A DNA stretch of 64,000 nt from Thermosynechococcaceae cyanobacterium MS004 (GTDB taxonomy: Bacteria > Cyanobacteriota > Cyanobacteriia > Thermosynechococcales > Thermosynechococcaceae): NCBI GenBank assembly GCA_022402525.1, contig JAKRSB010000081.1, positions 124,001 to 188,000 of the forward strand, written 5' to 3'. A program made the position numbers and the translations under genes. The notes below the pieces were generated by a model. That model did not search any database, was not told the origin of the DNA, and saw nothing but the letters and a program-made list of their open reading frames with translations. Numbering within the stretch: the first letter of the stretch is position 1; each line of letters begins with the position of its first letter. Below are positions 54,281-63,795 of this stretch, piece after piece.

Positions 54281-55078
54281 TCAACGCTGGGTCGCGGGGC
54301 TGGTTTCCCAGTCCCAGGTGTGATGCTGGAGATGGCGGGGTTGCTGGATGGTGGCCACGGCTGCAGCGAAGCTGTCCAGCATCGCGAGATCCTTCAGCCA
54401 GAGGGTAGATGTGCTGCGGCAGTGTTTCTGGCTATTCTTGAAACTGCTGGTACTAGAGTATTCTGAGACGTCATAGGCCTTTAGCCCTGGAAACAGGCGA
54501 TCGCCATGGAGCTTAATGAGCGCTTCTTTCCGCGTCCAGATCTGGAAAAACTTTGCCTGTTGTTGCTCCAGCGGTAGGTCGAAGATCTCTGCCTGCTCCT
54601 GGGCTAAAAACACACGACGGGCGATCGCCATTCCATTCACTTTGGGGTTTATCCATTCGAGGTCAAGCCCTACGGGCTGACCTTGACGCACCGCAAATAA
54701 AACCATCCCTTGAGAGTGGGAAAGATTAAAGTAAAGCTGAGGACTGGTGGGGAAGAGCTCTGGTTTCCCGTGAATTGAGTAGCAAAACTGAACTGCAGCG
54801 GGATTTTGCTGGAGATACTGGCCGAGCAAGCAGCGCAGCAGCGACCGAACCAGGATGAACTGCTCCTGAGCCTGTTTTGTTTGATAGCGCTCTGCACGCG
54901 CTAGCTCCTCACCGCTGAGCAAAGCACGCAAGTCAGAGTGTAAGCTGTTTGCGCCTTCCCCCTCGGAGACTTTCAACCGGATGGATAGGCTGGCGGACCA
55001 GAGGTGTAGCTCCCCTGCCCTTGGCAGACCAGAAATATTGGGGAGGGGAGAAATGCCAAACAAGGGGACCAAAACCAA
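54281..55078 (-). CDS. 4'-phosphopantetheinyl transferase, Sfp type
   Basis: A 265-residue protein with the Sfp motifs: HGKPEL at the start of the core, LYFNLSHSQGMVLFAV, VGLDLEWINP (metal-binding Asp/Glu) and FFQIWTRKEALIKLHGD. It moves phosphopantetheine from CoA to carrier proteins of fatty acid, polyketide or peptide synthases. In cyanobacteria the one such enzyme often serves all. The start is unclear: TTG at 55078 gives the full length and no ATG is near. Confidence 0.85.
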   Translation of the reverse strand: MVLVPLFGISPLPNISGLPRAGELHLWSASLSIRLKVSEGEGANSLHSDLRALLSGEELARAERYQTKQAQEQFILVRSLLRCLLGQYLQQNPAAVQFCYSIHGKPELFPTSPQLYFNLSHSQGMVLFAVRQGQPVGLDLEWINPKVNGMAIARRVFLAQEQAEIFDLPLEQQQAKFFQIWTRKEALIKLHGDRLFPGLKAYDVSEYSSTSSFKNSQKHCRSTSTLWLKDLAMLDSFAAAVATIQQPRHLQHHTWDWETSPATQR

Positions 55079-55167
55079 GCTCTATCTTTGTGCTGTGTTT
55101 TCCGTAACGTGCTCCGTAACGTGCATTGTCCAGAGGACAGCCCGTCTCAATGATGCAATCTATAACG

Positions 55168-55217
55168 ACACAATTTCAATAACACAATTTCAATAACACA
55201 ATCTCAATGACGCAATC
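55168..55217. repeat. 14-base tandem repeat, about 3.6 copies, upstream of crtW
   Basis: ACACAATTTCAATA occurs twice without a gap (55168, 55182), then ACACAATCTCAATG (55196) and a partial ACGCAATCTC. It lies 110 bases upstream of the ketolase gene. Confidence 0.85.
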
Positions 55218-55323
55218 TCGATTCGTCCTGTACATTGTTAAGTAATGTAAATCAAGCGGTCGGTTGAACGGTGTTTATCCAGTTATTTCAGTGGGCGATC
55301 GCGTGATAGTGCAAGAGAAAAAA

Positions 55324-56067
55324 ATGTCAGCCCCTCCAGTGCTTCAGAGACACGGGGATCAACCCGAATGGGCTAGCCTTGCGATCGCGGGCGGTATTAT
55401 CGGCCTTTGGGGAGCGAGTACGGCCATTCTTTTTACCATAAACCTTCAGGAAATCCCCTGGGTGGTCAAAGTTCTGCTGCTGCTGTGGCAAACCTTTTTG
55501 TACACTGGGCTCTTCATTACAGCGCATGATGCCATGCATGGCGCGGTTTATCCCCCCAATCGGCGCGTGAACGATGGAGTGGGAATTCTAGTCCTCAAGC
55601 TCTACGGACTATTTTCGTTCAAAACGCTGCTTCAGCGCCATATCCTGCATCATCAGTTCCCCGTCAGCGAAGTAGACCCAGACTACCAGCCTAGCGGATT
55701 TATAGGGTGGTATTGGGCTTTTATGACCCGCTACTGGAGCTGGACGCGCTTTGCTGCGCTGGTTTTGATGTTTCACGTCATTCACGGGGTTCTTGGGGTA
55801 GCTGAAGTCAACCTAGCCTGGTTTTGGGTTTATCCTTCAGTGCTTAGTTCCCTGCATCTATTTTACTTTGGCACCTACCTGCCTCACCGTCAGCCTAAGG
55901 GTGGCTACCTAGACGAGCACCGCTCCACGACGATTCGTCGCCCTTGGCTGCTGTCTCTGTTGGCCTGCTACCACTTTGGCTACCATCACGAACACCATCT
56001 TTTTACGGATGTTCCCTGGTGGCAACTGCCCAAGGCGTACAGACAGCAAGGCTATCTGGATGTTTAA
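55324..56067 (+). CDS. crtW: Beta-carotene ketolase, CrtW type
   Basis: A 247-residue membrane di-iron enzyme. The histidine boxes are present: THD-like AHDAMHGAVYP, RHILHHQFPV, LHLFYFGTYLPH, and HFGYHHEHH. It adds keto groups to beta-carotene rings to form echinenone or canthaxanthin, the latter used by orange carotenoid proteins. I start at ATG 55324; a longer frame opens at 55264. It converges with gntK, with a four-base overlap of the ends. Confidence 0.85.
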   Translation: MSAPPVLQRHGDQPEWASLAIAGGIIGLWGASTAILFTINLQEIPWVVKVLLLLWQTFLYTGLFITAHDAMHGAVYPPNRRVNDGVGILVLKLYGLFSFKTLLQRHILHHQFPVSEVDPDYQPSGFIGWYWAFMTRYWSWTRFAALVLMFHVIHGVLGVAEVNLAWFWVYPSVLSSLHLFYFGTYLPHRQPKGGYLDEHRSTTIRRPWLLSLLACYHFGYHHEHHLFTDVPWWQLPKAYRQQGYLDV

Positions 56068-56657
56068 AGCAGGTTCTTTTGGTGCGGTTTTTTGGGATGC
56101 AGTTTTTGGGGGTGCAGTTTTTTTAGATGCAGGCTCTTTGGCGCTACTGCCTGGGTGACTTCCATAGACCGGACTGAATCTAAAATCACGCGCACAATTT
56201 GATCGGGCGCTGTCCGGATATCTACAATGAGGGCTTCCTGGGGTTCTTCAAGGATAGCGAGCTGACTCTCAAGCAAAGTGCTGGGCATGAAGTGCTGTCT
56301 CGCCTCCATCCGCTGGCGAAGGAGGTCTGGGGTGCCTTTGAGATAAACAAAGTGGAGTGTATCTGTAGAATCATTGCCCCGCAGAGTATCCCGATAGCAT
56401 TGCTTCAGTGCGGAGCAGGACAGCACATAGTAGTCTGCAATTCGTCGATACAGAATAATTTGCTGCCGTAAACTGTGCAGCCAAGGCCAGCGATCGCTAT
56501 CTGTGAGTGGAACCCCATGAGCCATCTTTTCGATATTGCTTTGGGGATGAAAGTCATCCGCATCCTCAAAGACCCCACCTAAGGCGTGGGCTAATTTTGC
56601 TCCGATGCAGGATTTACCGCTTCCGGAAACGCCCATCATCACAAATGTTCTGAGCAT
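56064..56657 (-). CDS. gntK: Gluconokinase with repetitive C-terminal tail
   Basis: A 197-residue kinase with P-loop MGVSGSGKSCIGAKLAHAL and FEDADDFHP, LTDSDRWPWLHSLRQ, and CSALKQCYRDTLRG. It phosphorylates gluconate to 6-phosphogluconate. The normal length is near 165-175. Residues from about 170 form a basic tail with five-residue units (SLHLK KLHPQ KLHPK KPHQK) encoded by a 15-base repeat, which seems a later addition. It starts at ATG 56657. Confidence 0.85.
   Translation of the reverse strand: MLRTFVMMGVSGSGKSCIGAKLAHALGGVFEDADDFHPQSNIEKMAHGVPLTDSDRWPWLHSLRQQIILYRRIADYYVLSCSALKQCYRDTLRGNDSTDTLHFVYLKGTPDLLRQRMEARQHFMPSTLLESQLAILEEPQEALIVDIRTAPDQIVRVILDSVRSMEVTQAVAPKSLHLKKLHPQKLHPKKPHQKNLL
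56066..56140. repeat. 15-base minisatellite in the gntK 3' end
   Basis: Five units of about 15 bases, such as GATGCAGTTTTTGGG (56096) and GGTGCAGTTTTTTTA (56111), GATGCAGGCTCTTTG (56126), encode the repetitive tail of gluconokinase. Units are in frame, so copy changes alter tail length only. Confidence 0.75.
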
Positions 56658-56728
56658 TGTTTGTGATTTCTCCTGTGGATGCCGCTTGATGCCCTCTCCT
56701 GGACGACTGCAGCGACTCAGGCCTCAGC

Positions 56729-57538
56729 TTAGGGTGTAATTCCCCCAAATTGACGGAAATCTTCATCGCGATCGCTGAGCTTGACCCACTCAATCCCGAT
56801 CTGCTGAAACTTCTCCACCAGCAGGGCGCAGGCGGGGCGTTCTGTGGCGTAGTGCCCTGCATCAATCAAAATGAGATTGCGATCGCGGCTTTCTTGAAAT
56901 TGGTGAAATTTGCAGTCTGAGGTGAGGTAGACCTGTGCTCCTGTGCGCGCGACTGCTGGAATATAGCTCGCACCAGAGCCCCCCAGCACCGCAACTCGCT
57001 GAATACGCGTCTGGCGATCGGCAGGCGATACGAGTAGGTCTGCTGGATTAAGGGCAGCCTGAATTTTGTCTAACAGCTTTTGTAGGGTTAGGCTAGCACG
57101 CAGGTTGCCCACCCGACCGTAGCCTAGACCCTCTTGTGTAGGCTCAATGGGTTCAGTGTGCTGAAGGTCTAACCGCTGAGCCAGTACATCAGCGGTACCG
57201 TCTGCGACCTGATCAAAGTTGGTGTGGGCGCTATATACCCCAATGCGATGGGTGATCGCCAACTGCACCATCTCTCCGAGAGGATCACTCTGGTTAATGG
57301 ACTTCAGTGGGGCAAAAATCAGCGGATGATGGGCAAAAATCAGATTCACGGGTGTACCGTTCTGCTGAAGGGCGATCGCCTCTTTCATCACCGCAAGGGT
57401 AGGCGTCAGACAGACTAGAACCCGTGCGGGTTCCTGGAGCAGTCCTGGCTCAATCTGCCAGCCACAGTTGTCCCATTTTTCTTGCCAAGCGGGGCTTGCC
57501 CAAGTTTCAAACCACTGAATGAGGGTGGCAATATCCAT
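56729..57538 (-). CDS. NIF3-like dinuclear metal protein
   Basis: A 269-residue NIF3/DUF34 protein. It has the start with EKWDNCGWQIEP, metal ligands in FAHHPLIFAPLKS and HTNFDQVADGTADVL, and the C-terminal DCKFHQFQE and LIDAGHYATERPA. These proteins form hexameric toroids; some are GTP cyclohydrolase I type 2-like. The function in cyanobacteria is unknown. ATG at 57538. Confidence 0.9.
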   Translation of the reverse strand: MDIATLIQWFETWASPAWQEKWDNCGWQIEPGLLQEPARVLVCLTPTLAVMKEAIALQQNGTPVNLIFAHHPLIFAPLKSINQSDPLGEMVQLAITHRIGVYSAHTNFDQVADGTADVLAQRLDLQHTEPIEPTQEGLGYGRVGNLRASLTLQKLLDKIQAALNPADLLVSPADRQTRIQRVAVLGGSGASYIPAVARTGAQVYLTSDCKFHQFQESRDRNLILIDAGHYATERPACALLVEKFQQIGIEWVKLSDRDEDFRQFGGITP

Positions 57539-57737
57539 AGTGCATGTCCAGAGAGTGCAATCAAGACTGAAGAAGATGGGCTTGAGGATGGCTGGGATCG
57601 CTGCGTTTATCGCGCTCTTTCCTATCCTACCCCTCTAGCTGAAACCTGCATGATGGCCGTCTTGGGGACTGCTTGAGGAGGCTACTTTTTTTGAGCTAGT
57701 TTTTGAAAACCAAAGCAATTTGAGCGCCATAGTAAAC

Positions 57738-57763
57738 GGAGCAGACGCGATCGCATCTGCTCC
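57738..57763. repeat. Near-perfect palindrome around HIP1
   Basis: GGAGCAGA and TCTGCTCC enclose the ten bases CGCGATCGCA. It lies 25 bases after the SLH gene stop on its transcript side, so it may be its terminator, although no T-run follows. Confidence 0.5.
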
Positions 57764-57787
57764 GAGGGTGACGGGTCAGAGAACCCG

Positions 57788-58942
57788 CTACTTTTTAAGA
57801 CAGTTGAGGGTTCTGAGGGTTGCTGCTGCTGCATAGTTACGCAGTGCTGGCGCATTCGGCGTGAAGGCAGTCCCCGCTTCATTGACCGGAGAGGCAACGC
57901 CACAATAGGCAGACATCTGACTCATGAGGTCTGCGGCCCAGTGCCCTTGGGCATCGGAGAAGTTAAAAACGGCCTGGGTGGGCGCTAGTGTGGTCGGCTG
58001 CTTCTTGAGGGTTTTGACATACTCCGAGGTGCGTCGCAGGACGGCGAGTAGCTCAGCGCGGGTGACGGGTTTGTCCGGCAAAAATGTCCCGTCTTGGTAG
58101 CCGCTCACAATTTTATTGTCGCGGGCAAAGCTAATCTTGGCGGCGCTCCAGCGTCTTGCTTGCACGTCTGGGTAGGGGTTGCTTGTAACAGTCGCCGGAA
58201 CCGCAGGATTCACCCCTGGAACAGTCTTAATGGCCTCCAGCACCATGGAAACAAGCTGTTCGCGGGTGAGGGGTGTGAGGGGGCGGAAGGTATTGTTTTC
58301 AAATCCGGCAATGAATTTTAGCCCCACGGCTTCCTGAATTTCTTTGAGGTAGACATCTCCTGCAACGTCCGCAAACGGCAGGGCGGCACCCGTTTCTTTG
58401 GTCAGGTAGACGTGCCCTAAGGTTCTTTCGCCGAAGGTGCGTTTTGTGAATCGCCAGCCCGGATCTAGCTGGATCTTGGCAAATCCTGTGGTGTAGCCAT
58501 TGGCGCGACCAATCACAATTTCTGGATCCCCAGAGCGATCGGGGCTACCCACCAGCACGATGTCATTGTCGCGCGATCGCATCCGGAGGGTGTAGCGACC
58601 CCCATAGTCTTGCCCGTCAATGCGAATGGAGTAGCCGTTGGCATCGGTGCTGCGGCCACAGATGCCCGTGAAGTTAAAGTTCAAGAGCAGCGGATCAACA
58701 ATGGTTGGCGCGCTGCCGCTTTCGCTCCAGCAGGCCTGTTTGTCTGAGATTTGCTCTAGAACCAGAAGCTGATGGAAACCTTGACCAAAGGGCTTGGCGA
58801 TCGCAATAAACTTCGTTTGATCTACCTCTTTCTGGCCAAAGGGGATGGCAAAGGCTGCATTCATCGAAAGGGCAGCGGTCAGTGTCAGGACACTTGCACT
58901 CACAAGGGGAAGGGAGGAACGGTTGCGGCGAAAAACATGCAT
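57788..58942 (-). CDS. DUF3747/SLH-domain secreted protein
   Basis: A 384-residue exported protein. Signal peptide residues 1-32 (LVSASVLTLTAALSMNAAFA). A DUF3747-like part follows (about 33-190, with QACWSESGSAPTIVDPLLLN and GRYTLRMRSRDNDIVLVG). The C-terminal half has three S-layer homology domains, seen in FADVAGDVYLKEIQEAVGLK, YPDVQARRWSAAKISFA and FSDAQGHWAADLMSQMS. SLH domains bind wall-linked polymers, so it is a wall-attached protein. Confidence 0.9.
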   Translation of the reverse strand: MHVFRRNRSSLPLVSASVLTLTAALSMNAAFAIPFGQKEVDQTKFIAIAKPFGQGFHQLLVLEQISDKQACWSESGSAPTIVDPLLLNFNFTGICGRSTDANGYSIRIDGQDYGGRYTLRMRSRDNDIVLVGSPDRSGDPEIVIGRANGYTTGFAKIQLDPGWRFTKRTFGERTLGHVYLTKETGAALPFADVAGDVYLKEIQEAVGLKFIAGFENNTFRPLTPLTREQLVSMVLEAIKTVPGVNPAVPATVTSNPYPDVQARRWSAAKISFARDNKIVSGYQDGTFLPDKPVTRAELLAVLRRTSEYVKTLKKQPTTLAPTQAVFNFSDAQGHWAADLMSQMSAYCGVASPVNEAGTAFTPNAPALRNYAAAATLRTLNCLKK

Positions 58943-59604
58943 GATGACGAAAAAGAATTCCTAAGTGACCAAAAACTGAGAAACAATAGGGGAGAAAAAT
59001 TTTGGAGCAGAGTCGGAGTCGATATTACAGTCGTTTGTAACGGTTGCCAAGTTCCATTTGCCCTATACGCTCTCTCCGTCAGCGCTAGAAATGCATCAGT
59101 ACAGACGCTCTGACCAGGTGCCGCTGGTTCGGGTGGATGGTTGATGTGATGACTGCTGAGGGGTGGGCGTACTGAGTCCGATGTGTAGCCCATTGGTGTA
59201 GCCCATTGGTGCAGTGAATTGATGCATCGATTGGGTGCGTAGAAGTTGGTGCGTAGAAGCTCAATGTGTGAAATTTGATGTGTAGAAATTGTCGAAAGAT
59301 TTGTACAGCCTGGGAACACTAATATCAATGCACTGCTTAGAGTGACCCGTTAAGAGCGTTTCTTTTTATACTGCTGAGTTGCCCAAACCTGACTTTTTGA
59401 CAACTACAGAATCTGAAATATAAAGATGGAAGCGCTTCGATCAGTATTTGTCAGTATTTAGTAGCAAAGTTCAGTCAAGAAAGCCCACATCTCTTGTTGC
59501 AGCGCTCAACTTTAGGCGTGTCGGTTTCTGGTGAGAGGTTAACGAAAAATCTTTCTTCTTGTGATTCTTTCTTCTTGTGATATTAAGACTGTCTGGAGCA
59601 TCAA
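58943..59604. other. Repeat-rich upstream region of the GGDEF-EAL gene
   Basis: A 662-base gap without a supported gene. It has three perfect or near-perfect tandem duplications: GTGTAGCCCATTG at 59183-59208, GGTGCGTAGAAG-TT/CT at 59234-59261, and TCTTTCTTCTTGTGAT at 59550-59581. The last lies 23 bases before the gene start, in its leader. Confidence 0.7.
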
Positions 59605-62226
59605 ATGGTAAGCATGGTGAACTACTCAGATGGAGGATACACAGTTCCTTTTAAGATTACTTCGCGATCGCACAAAAAAAATAGCTCATCGCCTCAATTT
59701 GATGCATTTAAAGGGCAACAGTCTGGGGAATATCATTTACTGAGTATTGAAGATAAGCAAGAGCGTAAAATTTTACTGCTGGAAAGCTCTAGCTACTCCA
59801 TCGGTCGTCATGCGGCTAATTCTATCGTTTTAAATTCTCCAGAAATTTCTAGACACCATGCTTCTCTGCTTCGCATTCTAAATCCTAAAACCAAAAAATA
59901 TTATTTTAGAATTGTAGATGGAGATCTAAACGGAAAGCCCAGCCTAAATGGATTTTCAATCAATGAACAGCGCTGTCAAGCCCAGGATTTAGAAAATGGT
60001 GACGTTATTTCCTTTGGGGAATCCAGTAAGATTACCTATCACTGTATTTCTGATCTAGCAGAATTTAGAACTGCAATGACTCAGGTGAAAGGGGTTCCAG
60101 TCCCTAGCCTTGTTTCTGCTGCGCTGCCTGAAATCTTACTGTCGCCGAAGAAAACTTTTGGCGACTCCAAAGAAAAATCTACAGATGCTAGTGATGCTGA
60201 ACATGAAAATAATGTAGATTCATCAATTTATCGAATATATTCTTTTGCAGAGCTGACGCCAAATCCAATCATAGAATCAAACTTTGAAGAATGGATTACC
60301 TATGCAAATCCAAGCGCTCACGTACAGTTTTCTGATATTAAAGTTGGAGAAAAACATCCGCTCCTAGAAGGTATTGCTGAGCTGATTCAGGATGGTCAGC
60401 GACGGCACGGGGTAAGAGAAATTGAGTTTGAAGGAGCGATGTATGAGCAGTCCGTCCACTGCATTGTTCAGAGTCAGTTAATTCGGAGCTATTTTGTAGA
60501 TATCACCCTACGCAAACAGCTTGAAAAAAAACTCCACGAGAGCGAGCAGCGCTATATTGCAACCACTCAAGGGGCCAATGATGGACTGTGGGACTGGGAT
60601 TTGGTGAATCAAAGAGTTTATTTTTCCCCGCGCTGGAAAGCAATGATTGGCGCTTTGGAGAAGGACATTGGAGATCGCCCAGAAGACTGGTTTGAACGGG
60701 TGCATCCCCTAGATCGCGATCGCCTCAGACAGTCCCTTGCCCAGCACCTAGAGCATAAAACCCAGCATTTTGAATGCGAATACCGCATTCCACAAAAAGA
60801 TGGAAGTCTGCGCTGGTTTTTGGCGCGGGGTCTAGCGATTTGGAGTCAAGATAACCAGGCAGAGCGCATTGCTGGATCGCAAACTGACATTACTGAATAC
60901 TATCGAATTCGTGAGCAGCTCACCCACGATGCCCTGCACGACCCTATGACGGGGTTGCCCAACCGGACGCTGCTGATGGATCGCCTAGACCAGTCTATTA
61001 AAAGCCTGAAGCGACAGGAAGGCCATCTTTGCGCGCTGCTTTTTCTAGACTTAGACCGATTTAAGCTCATTAACGATAGTCTGGGGCATCTGGCCGGGGA
61101 TCAGCTTTTAGTTCAGGTGTCCCAGTGTCTGCGGAGCTGTCTAAGAGAAGAAGATACTGTCGCTCGCCTGGGCGGTGATGAATTTGTGGTGCTGCTCAAC
61201 AATATTCAGAGTACGGAAATGGCGATCGCCACGGCCAAGAAAATTTCCTATTCTCTCAATCGGCCATTTCAGGTGGGGGGGCATGAAATTTTTACGAGCG
61301 CCAGCATTGGCATTGCTGTAGGAGGTTCAGACTATGAGTCTAGCGAAGACCTGCTCCGCGATGCCGATACCGCTATGTATATTGCAAAGCACTCCGGCGA
61401 GAATCGCTACGAAATTTTTGGCAGCGGGATGCGGGTCAAAGCCATTGATCAGCTATTGCTCGAAACCGACTTGAAACGCGCGCTAGATCGCCAAGAGTTT
61501 AGCCTCGTCTATCAGCCCATTATTGCTCTGAAAGATCAGCAGCTCATAGGGTTTGAAGCGCTTCTGCGGTGGCATCATCCAGAGCGTGGTGTTGTTTCGC
61601 CCGCAGACTTTATTCCGCTGGCCGAAGAAACGGGCTTAATTATTCCGATTGGATGGTGGGTGTTGCGGGAAGCCTGCCATCAAGTGCATAGCTGGCAGCT
61701 TCAGTATCCTATGCTGTCCACCTTGACCATTAGCGTCAATATTTCCAATAAGCAGTTTGCCCAGTCTGATTTTGTGAACAAAGTAAAGTCCATTACGCAA
61801 GACGTGGGGATTAATCCCACAACGCTCAAGCTTGAAATCACAGAAGGTACGGTGATGATTGAGCCTAGTGCCGTTGCGGCCAAGCTGAAGCAGGTGAAAA
61901 CCCTGGGCGTTGAGCTGATGATGGATGACTTTGGGACTGGCTATTCGTCTCTCAACTATCTGCGGACTTTTCCCCTCGATACCCTGAAGGTAGATCAGTC
62001 TTTTGTCGATCAGATGGGCTGTGACGATGGCTTTGAAATTGTCAAAACAATTATTAACCTGGCCCACAACTTAAAAATGCAGGTGGTTGCGGAAGGAGTA
62101 GAAGATGAGGTGCAGGTCAGAAACCTTGAAGCCCTTGGATGTGAGTATGCACAGGGATATTTCTTTTCAAGACCCCTCGATCGCAGTGGCGCGGAGACGT
62201 TCATTCAGGCTAAAGCGCTTGGATGA
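59605..62226 (+). CDS. FHA-PAS-GGDEF-EAL signalling protein
   Basis: An 873-residue c-di-GMP protein. An FHA domain (about 55-150) has SYSIGRHAANSIVLNSPEIS and RHHASLLRI, which binds phosphothreonine. Two PAS-like domains follow, the second clear at about 315-440. The cyclase part has ARLGGDEFVVLL with an intact GGDEF and an RxxD inhibitory site five residues before (REED). The EAL part has GFEALLRWHHP, EITEGTVMIEP, MMDDFGTGYSSLNYLRTF. Both catalytic motifs look intact, so it may make and degrade c-di-GMP. ATG at 59605 or 59614. Confidence 0.9.
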   Translation: MVSMVNYSDGGYTVPFKITSRSHKKNSSSPQFDAFKGQQSGEYHLLSIEDKQERKILLLESSSYSIGRHAANSIVLNSPEISRHHASLLRILNPKTKKYYFRIVDGDLNGKPSLNGFSINEQRCQAQDLENGDVISFGESSKITYHCISDLAEFRTAMTQVKGVPVPSLVSAALPEILLSPKKTFGDSKEKSTDASDAEHENNVDSSIYRIYSFAELTPNPIIESNFEEWITYANPSAHVQFSDIKVGEKHPLLEGIAELIQDGQRRHGVREIEFEGAMYEQSVHCIVQSQLIRSYFVDITLRKQLEKKLHESEQRYIATTQGANDGLWDWDLVNQRVYFSPRWKAMIGALEKDIGDRPEDWFERVHPLDRDRLRQSLAQHLEHKTQHFECEYRIPQKDGSLRWFLARGLAIWSQDNQAERIAGSQTDITEYYRIREQLTHDALHDPMTGLPNRTLLMDRLDQSIKSLKRQEGHLCALLFLDLDRFKLINDSLGHLAGDQLLVQVSQCLRSCLREEDTVARLGGDEFVVLLNNIQSTEMAIATAKKISYSLNRPFQVGGHEIFTSASIGIAVGGSDYESSEDLLRDADTAMYIAKHSGENRYEIFGSGMRVKAIDQLLLETDLKRALDRQEFSLVYQPIIALKDQQLIGFEALLRWHHPERGVVSPADFIPLAEETGLIIPIGWWVLREACHQVHSWQLQYPMLSTLTISVNISNKQFAQSDFVNKVKSITQDVGINPTTLKLEITEGTVMIEPSAVAAKLKQVKTLGVELMMDDFGTGYSSLNYLRTFPLDTLKVDQSFVDQMGCDDGFEIVKTIINLAHNLKMQVVAEGVEDEVQVRNLEALGCEYAQGYFFSRPLDRSGAETFIQAKALG

Positions 62227-62257
62227 TAGCCCTCAGGTAAGCCTGAATCTATAAAGC

Positions 62258-62290
62258 AAAGGGGGTGTGAAGACTATCACAACCCCCTTT
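62258..62290. terminator. Terminator behind the GGDEF-EAL gene
   Basis: AAAGGGGGTGTGA pairs with TCACAACCCCCTTT (one bulged base) with TATTTT after it. It is placed between the convergent GGDEF-EAL and FKBP genes and can serve both. Confidence 0.8.
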
Positions 62291-62350
62291 ATATTTTGCT
62301 AGCTGTATTCTGCTAGCCGTTCAAAGATTGGCGCGGCGGATAGTTTGAGT

Positions 62351-62929
62351 CTATCTGGTACCGAGGAGTTCCACGTCAAACACAAGAGTTGCATTGGGTG
62401 GAATGACCCCGCCCGCTCCACGGGAGCCGTAGCCTAGCTCTGGTGGAATGACGAGCTCCCGACGGCCGCCAATTTTCATGGACAAAACGCCCTCATCCCA
62501 GCCTTTGATGACGCGCCCTAGCCCAATGGGGAATTCAAAGGGCTGACCGCGATCACGGGAGCTATCAAACTTGCTGCCGTCCGTCAGGGTGCCCGTGTAG
62601 TGAACGGTCACGGTTTGTCCATTTTTGGGAGAGTCTCCTGTCCCTTCCACAATATCTTTGTACTTCAGTCCTGTGGGCGTGGTGACATAGTCTGAAGGGG
62701 TTGCGGCCAGGTCTTTGGCTGAGTCGGTCATGGCAATTAAAGGTTCCGTAAAGTTTTGCGCAGCTGCAGGTTTCTCAGCCGTCGGTTGCGAAGCTGAAAT
62801 GCGTTCGGTGGGGGCTGAGTCGCTCAAGGGGGCAGCGGAAACATCAGCGGGTTTTGAGAAGATCTGAGCCACAACCAGAAAAACGACGCAGGCAAACAGC
62901 GCCGCTGCGCTAATCAAAATTCCTTGCAA
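62351..62929 (-). CDS. FKBP-type peptidyl-prolyl isomerase, membrane-anchored
   Basis: A 192-residue protein. Residues 1-24 are a signal anchor ([20 protein letters not shown]); about 65 residues of linker; then an FKBP domain with [40 protein letters not shown] and [11 protein letters not shown]. It helps folding of periplasmic or lumen proteins. I take TTG at 62929 as the start: AGGAGG lies nine bases before it and no ATG is near. Confidence 0.85.
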   Translation of the reverse strand: MQGILISAAALFACVVFLVVAQIFSKPADVSAAPLSDSAPTERISASQPTAEKPAAAQNFTEPLIAMTDSAKDLAATPSDYVTTPTGLKYKDIVEGTGDSPKNGQTVTVHYTGTLTDGSKFDSSRDRGQPFEFPIGLGRVIKGWDEGVLSMKIGGRRELVIPPELGYGSRGAGGVIPPNATLVFDVELLGTR

Positions 62930-63091
62930 GGTCTGTTTCCTCCTAATAGTCTGAATGGTCTGATCTTTTGGATAGTCTATTCTGGATAGCTGATCTGAGC
63001 GATCGCTAAGGCCAGCATTGGCTGGGATATCTGTGCAGTGTTTGCCTGTGAATGGCCACAGCCTAAGAACGCGGCACCGATGGGAAGCCAG

Positions 63092-63415
63092 CTAGCGCCA
63101 GAGCTTATTCTCAAGATCCCGAACCTGACGTTCGAGCCGATCAATTCTACCGCGCAATTCGTCGATTTCGGGCTGACGGGCAACGCCAAAATCTTGCATA
63201 ATGTTGCGAAATTGGCGCTGTACCTGTCCTTCCCACTCTAGCGGGTCGTTCCGCAACTGCTGAAGGAGGTCTTCAACAAAGGCTCTAGCTTGCTCAGGGT
63301 TTAGCCGTCCTTCCCGTACCCATTCTTCGCTGACTTCCCGAACCTTGTCTGCGACAAAACTGGTGGTTCCTACGCCGATGAGCAACATTTGCTTCAGAAA
63401 GTTATTGGCATCCAT
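63092..63415 (-). CDS. Phasin-like protein
   Basis: A 107-residue helical protein with VGTTSFVADKVREVSEEWVR, QARAFVEDLLQQL and a C-terminal coiled coil (ELRGRIDRLERQVRDLENKL). It resembles phasin-like/poly(3-hydroxyalkanoate) granule-associated proteins in cyanobacteria. A role beyond that is unknown. Confidence 0.7.
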   Translation of the reverse strand: MDANNFLKQMLLIGVGTTSFVADKVREVSEEWVREGRLNPEQARAFVEDLLQQLRNDPLEWEGQVQRQFRNIMQDFGVARQPEIDELRGRIDRLERQVRDLENKLWR

Positions 63416-63795
63416 AGGGGGTACTGGTGAGAGGACAATGGTCTACAGAATTTTGAGATTTCCAGAATCTTGAATCAGGATCTTGATTCAGTCTCTTGCT
63501 CTCGCATGGGCTGGGCGGATTGAAGCTTTTGCCATTGACTCGGCTGTTTTGGGATCACAGGGCTTGGAACCATCATGCTTCTCAGTTATAAGCTTCTTCC
63601 TTTATTCTGTCAGACTTCCGAAAGGCAGAAAGGAGGGATTTCCGAAGTCACCCTCAGGCTTTCATCCTAAAGCTTGAGTTTTGCTTAAAGCTTTGTTGGG
63701 ATAAATTGAGCCTTGAGATTGCCTGGGAAACTCGTCACGGATAAGTCCTTTTTGATAGGGTTAAGGAGAGAGAAAGCGTCTTTTCGAGTACCTGC
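63416..63795. other. Region upstream of gun4
   Basis: A 13-base near tandem repeat (ATCTTGAATCAGG, ATCTTGATTCAG) at 63467-63491 and an AAAGCTT...AAGCTTT inverted pair near 63668-63693. No gene is supported. AAGGAGAG lies about 26 bases before the start at 63796. Confidence 0.45.
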
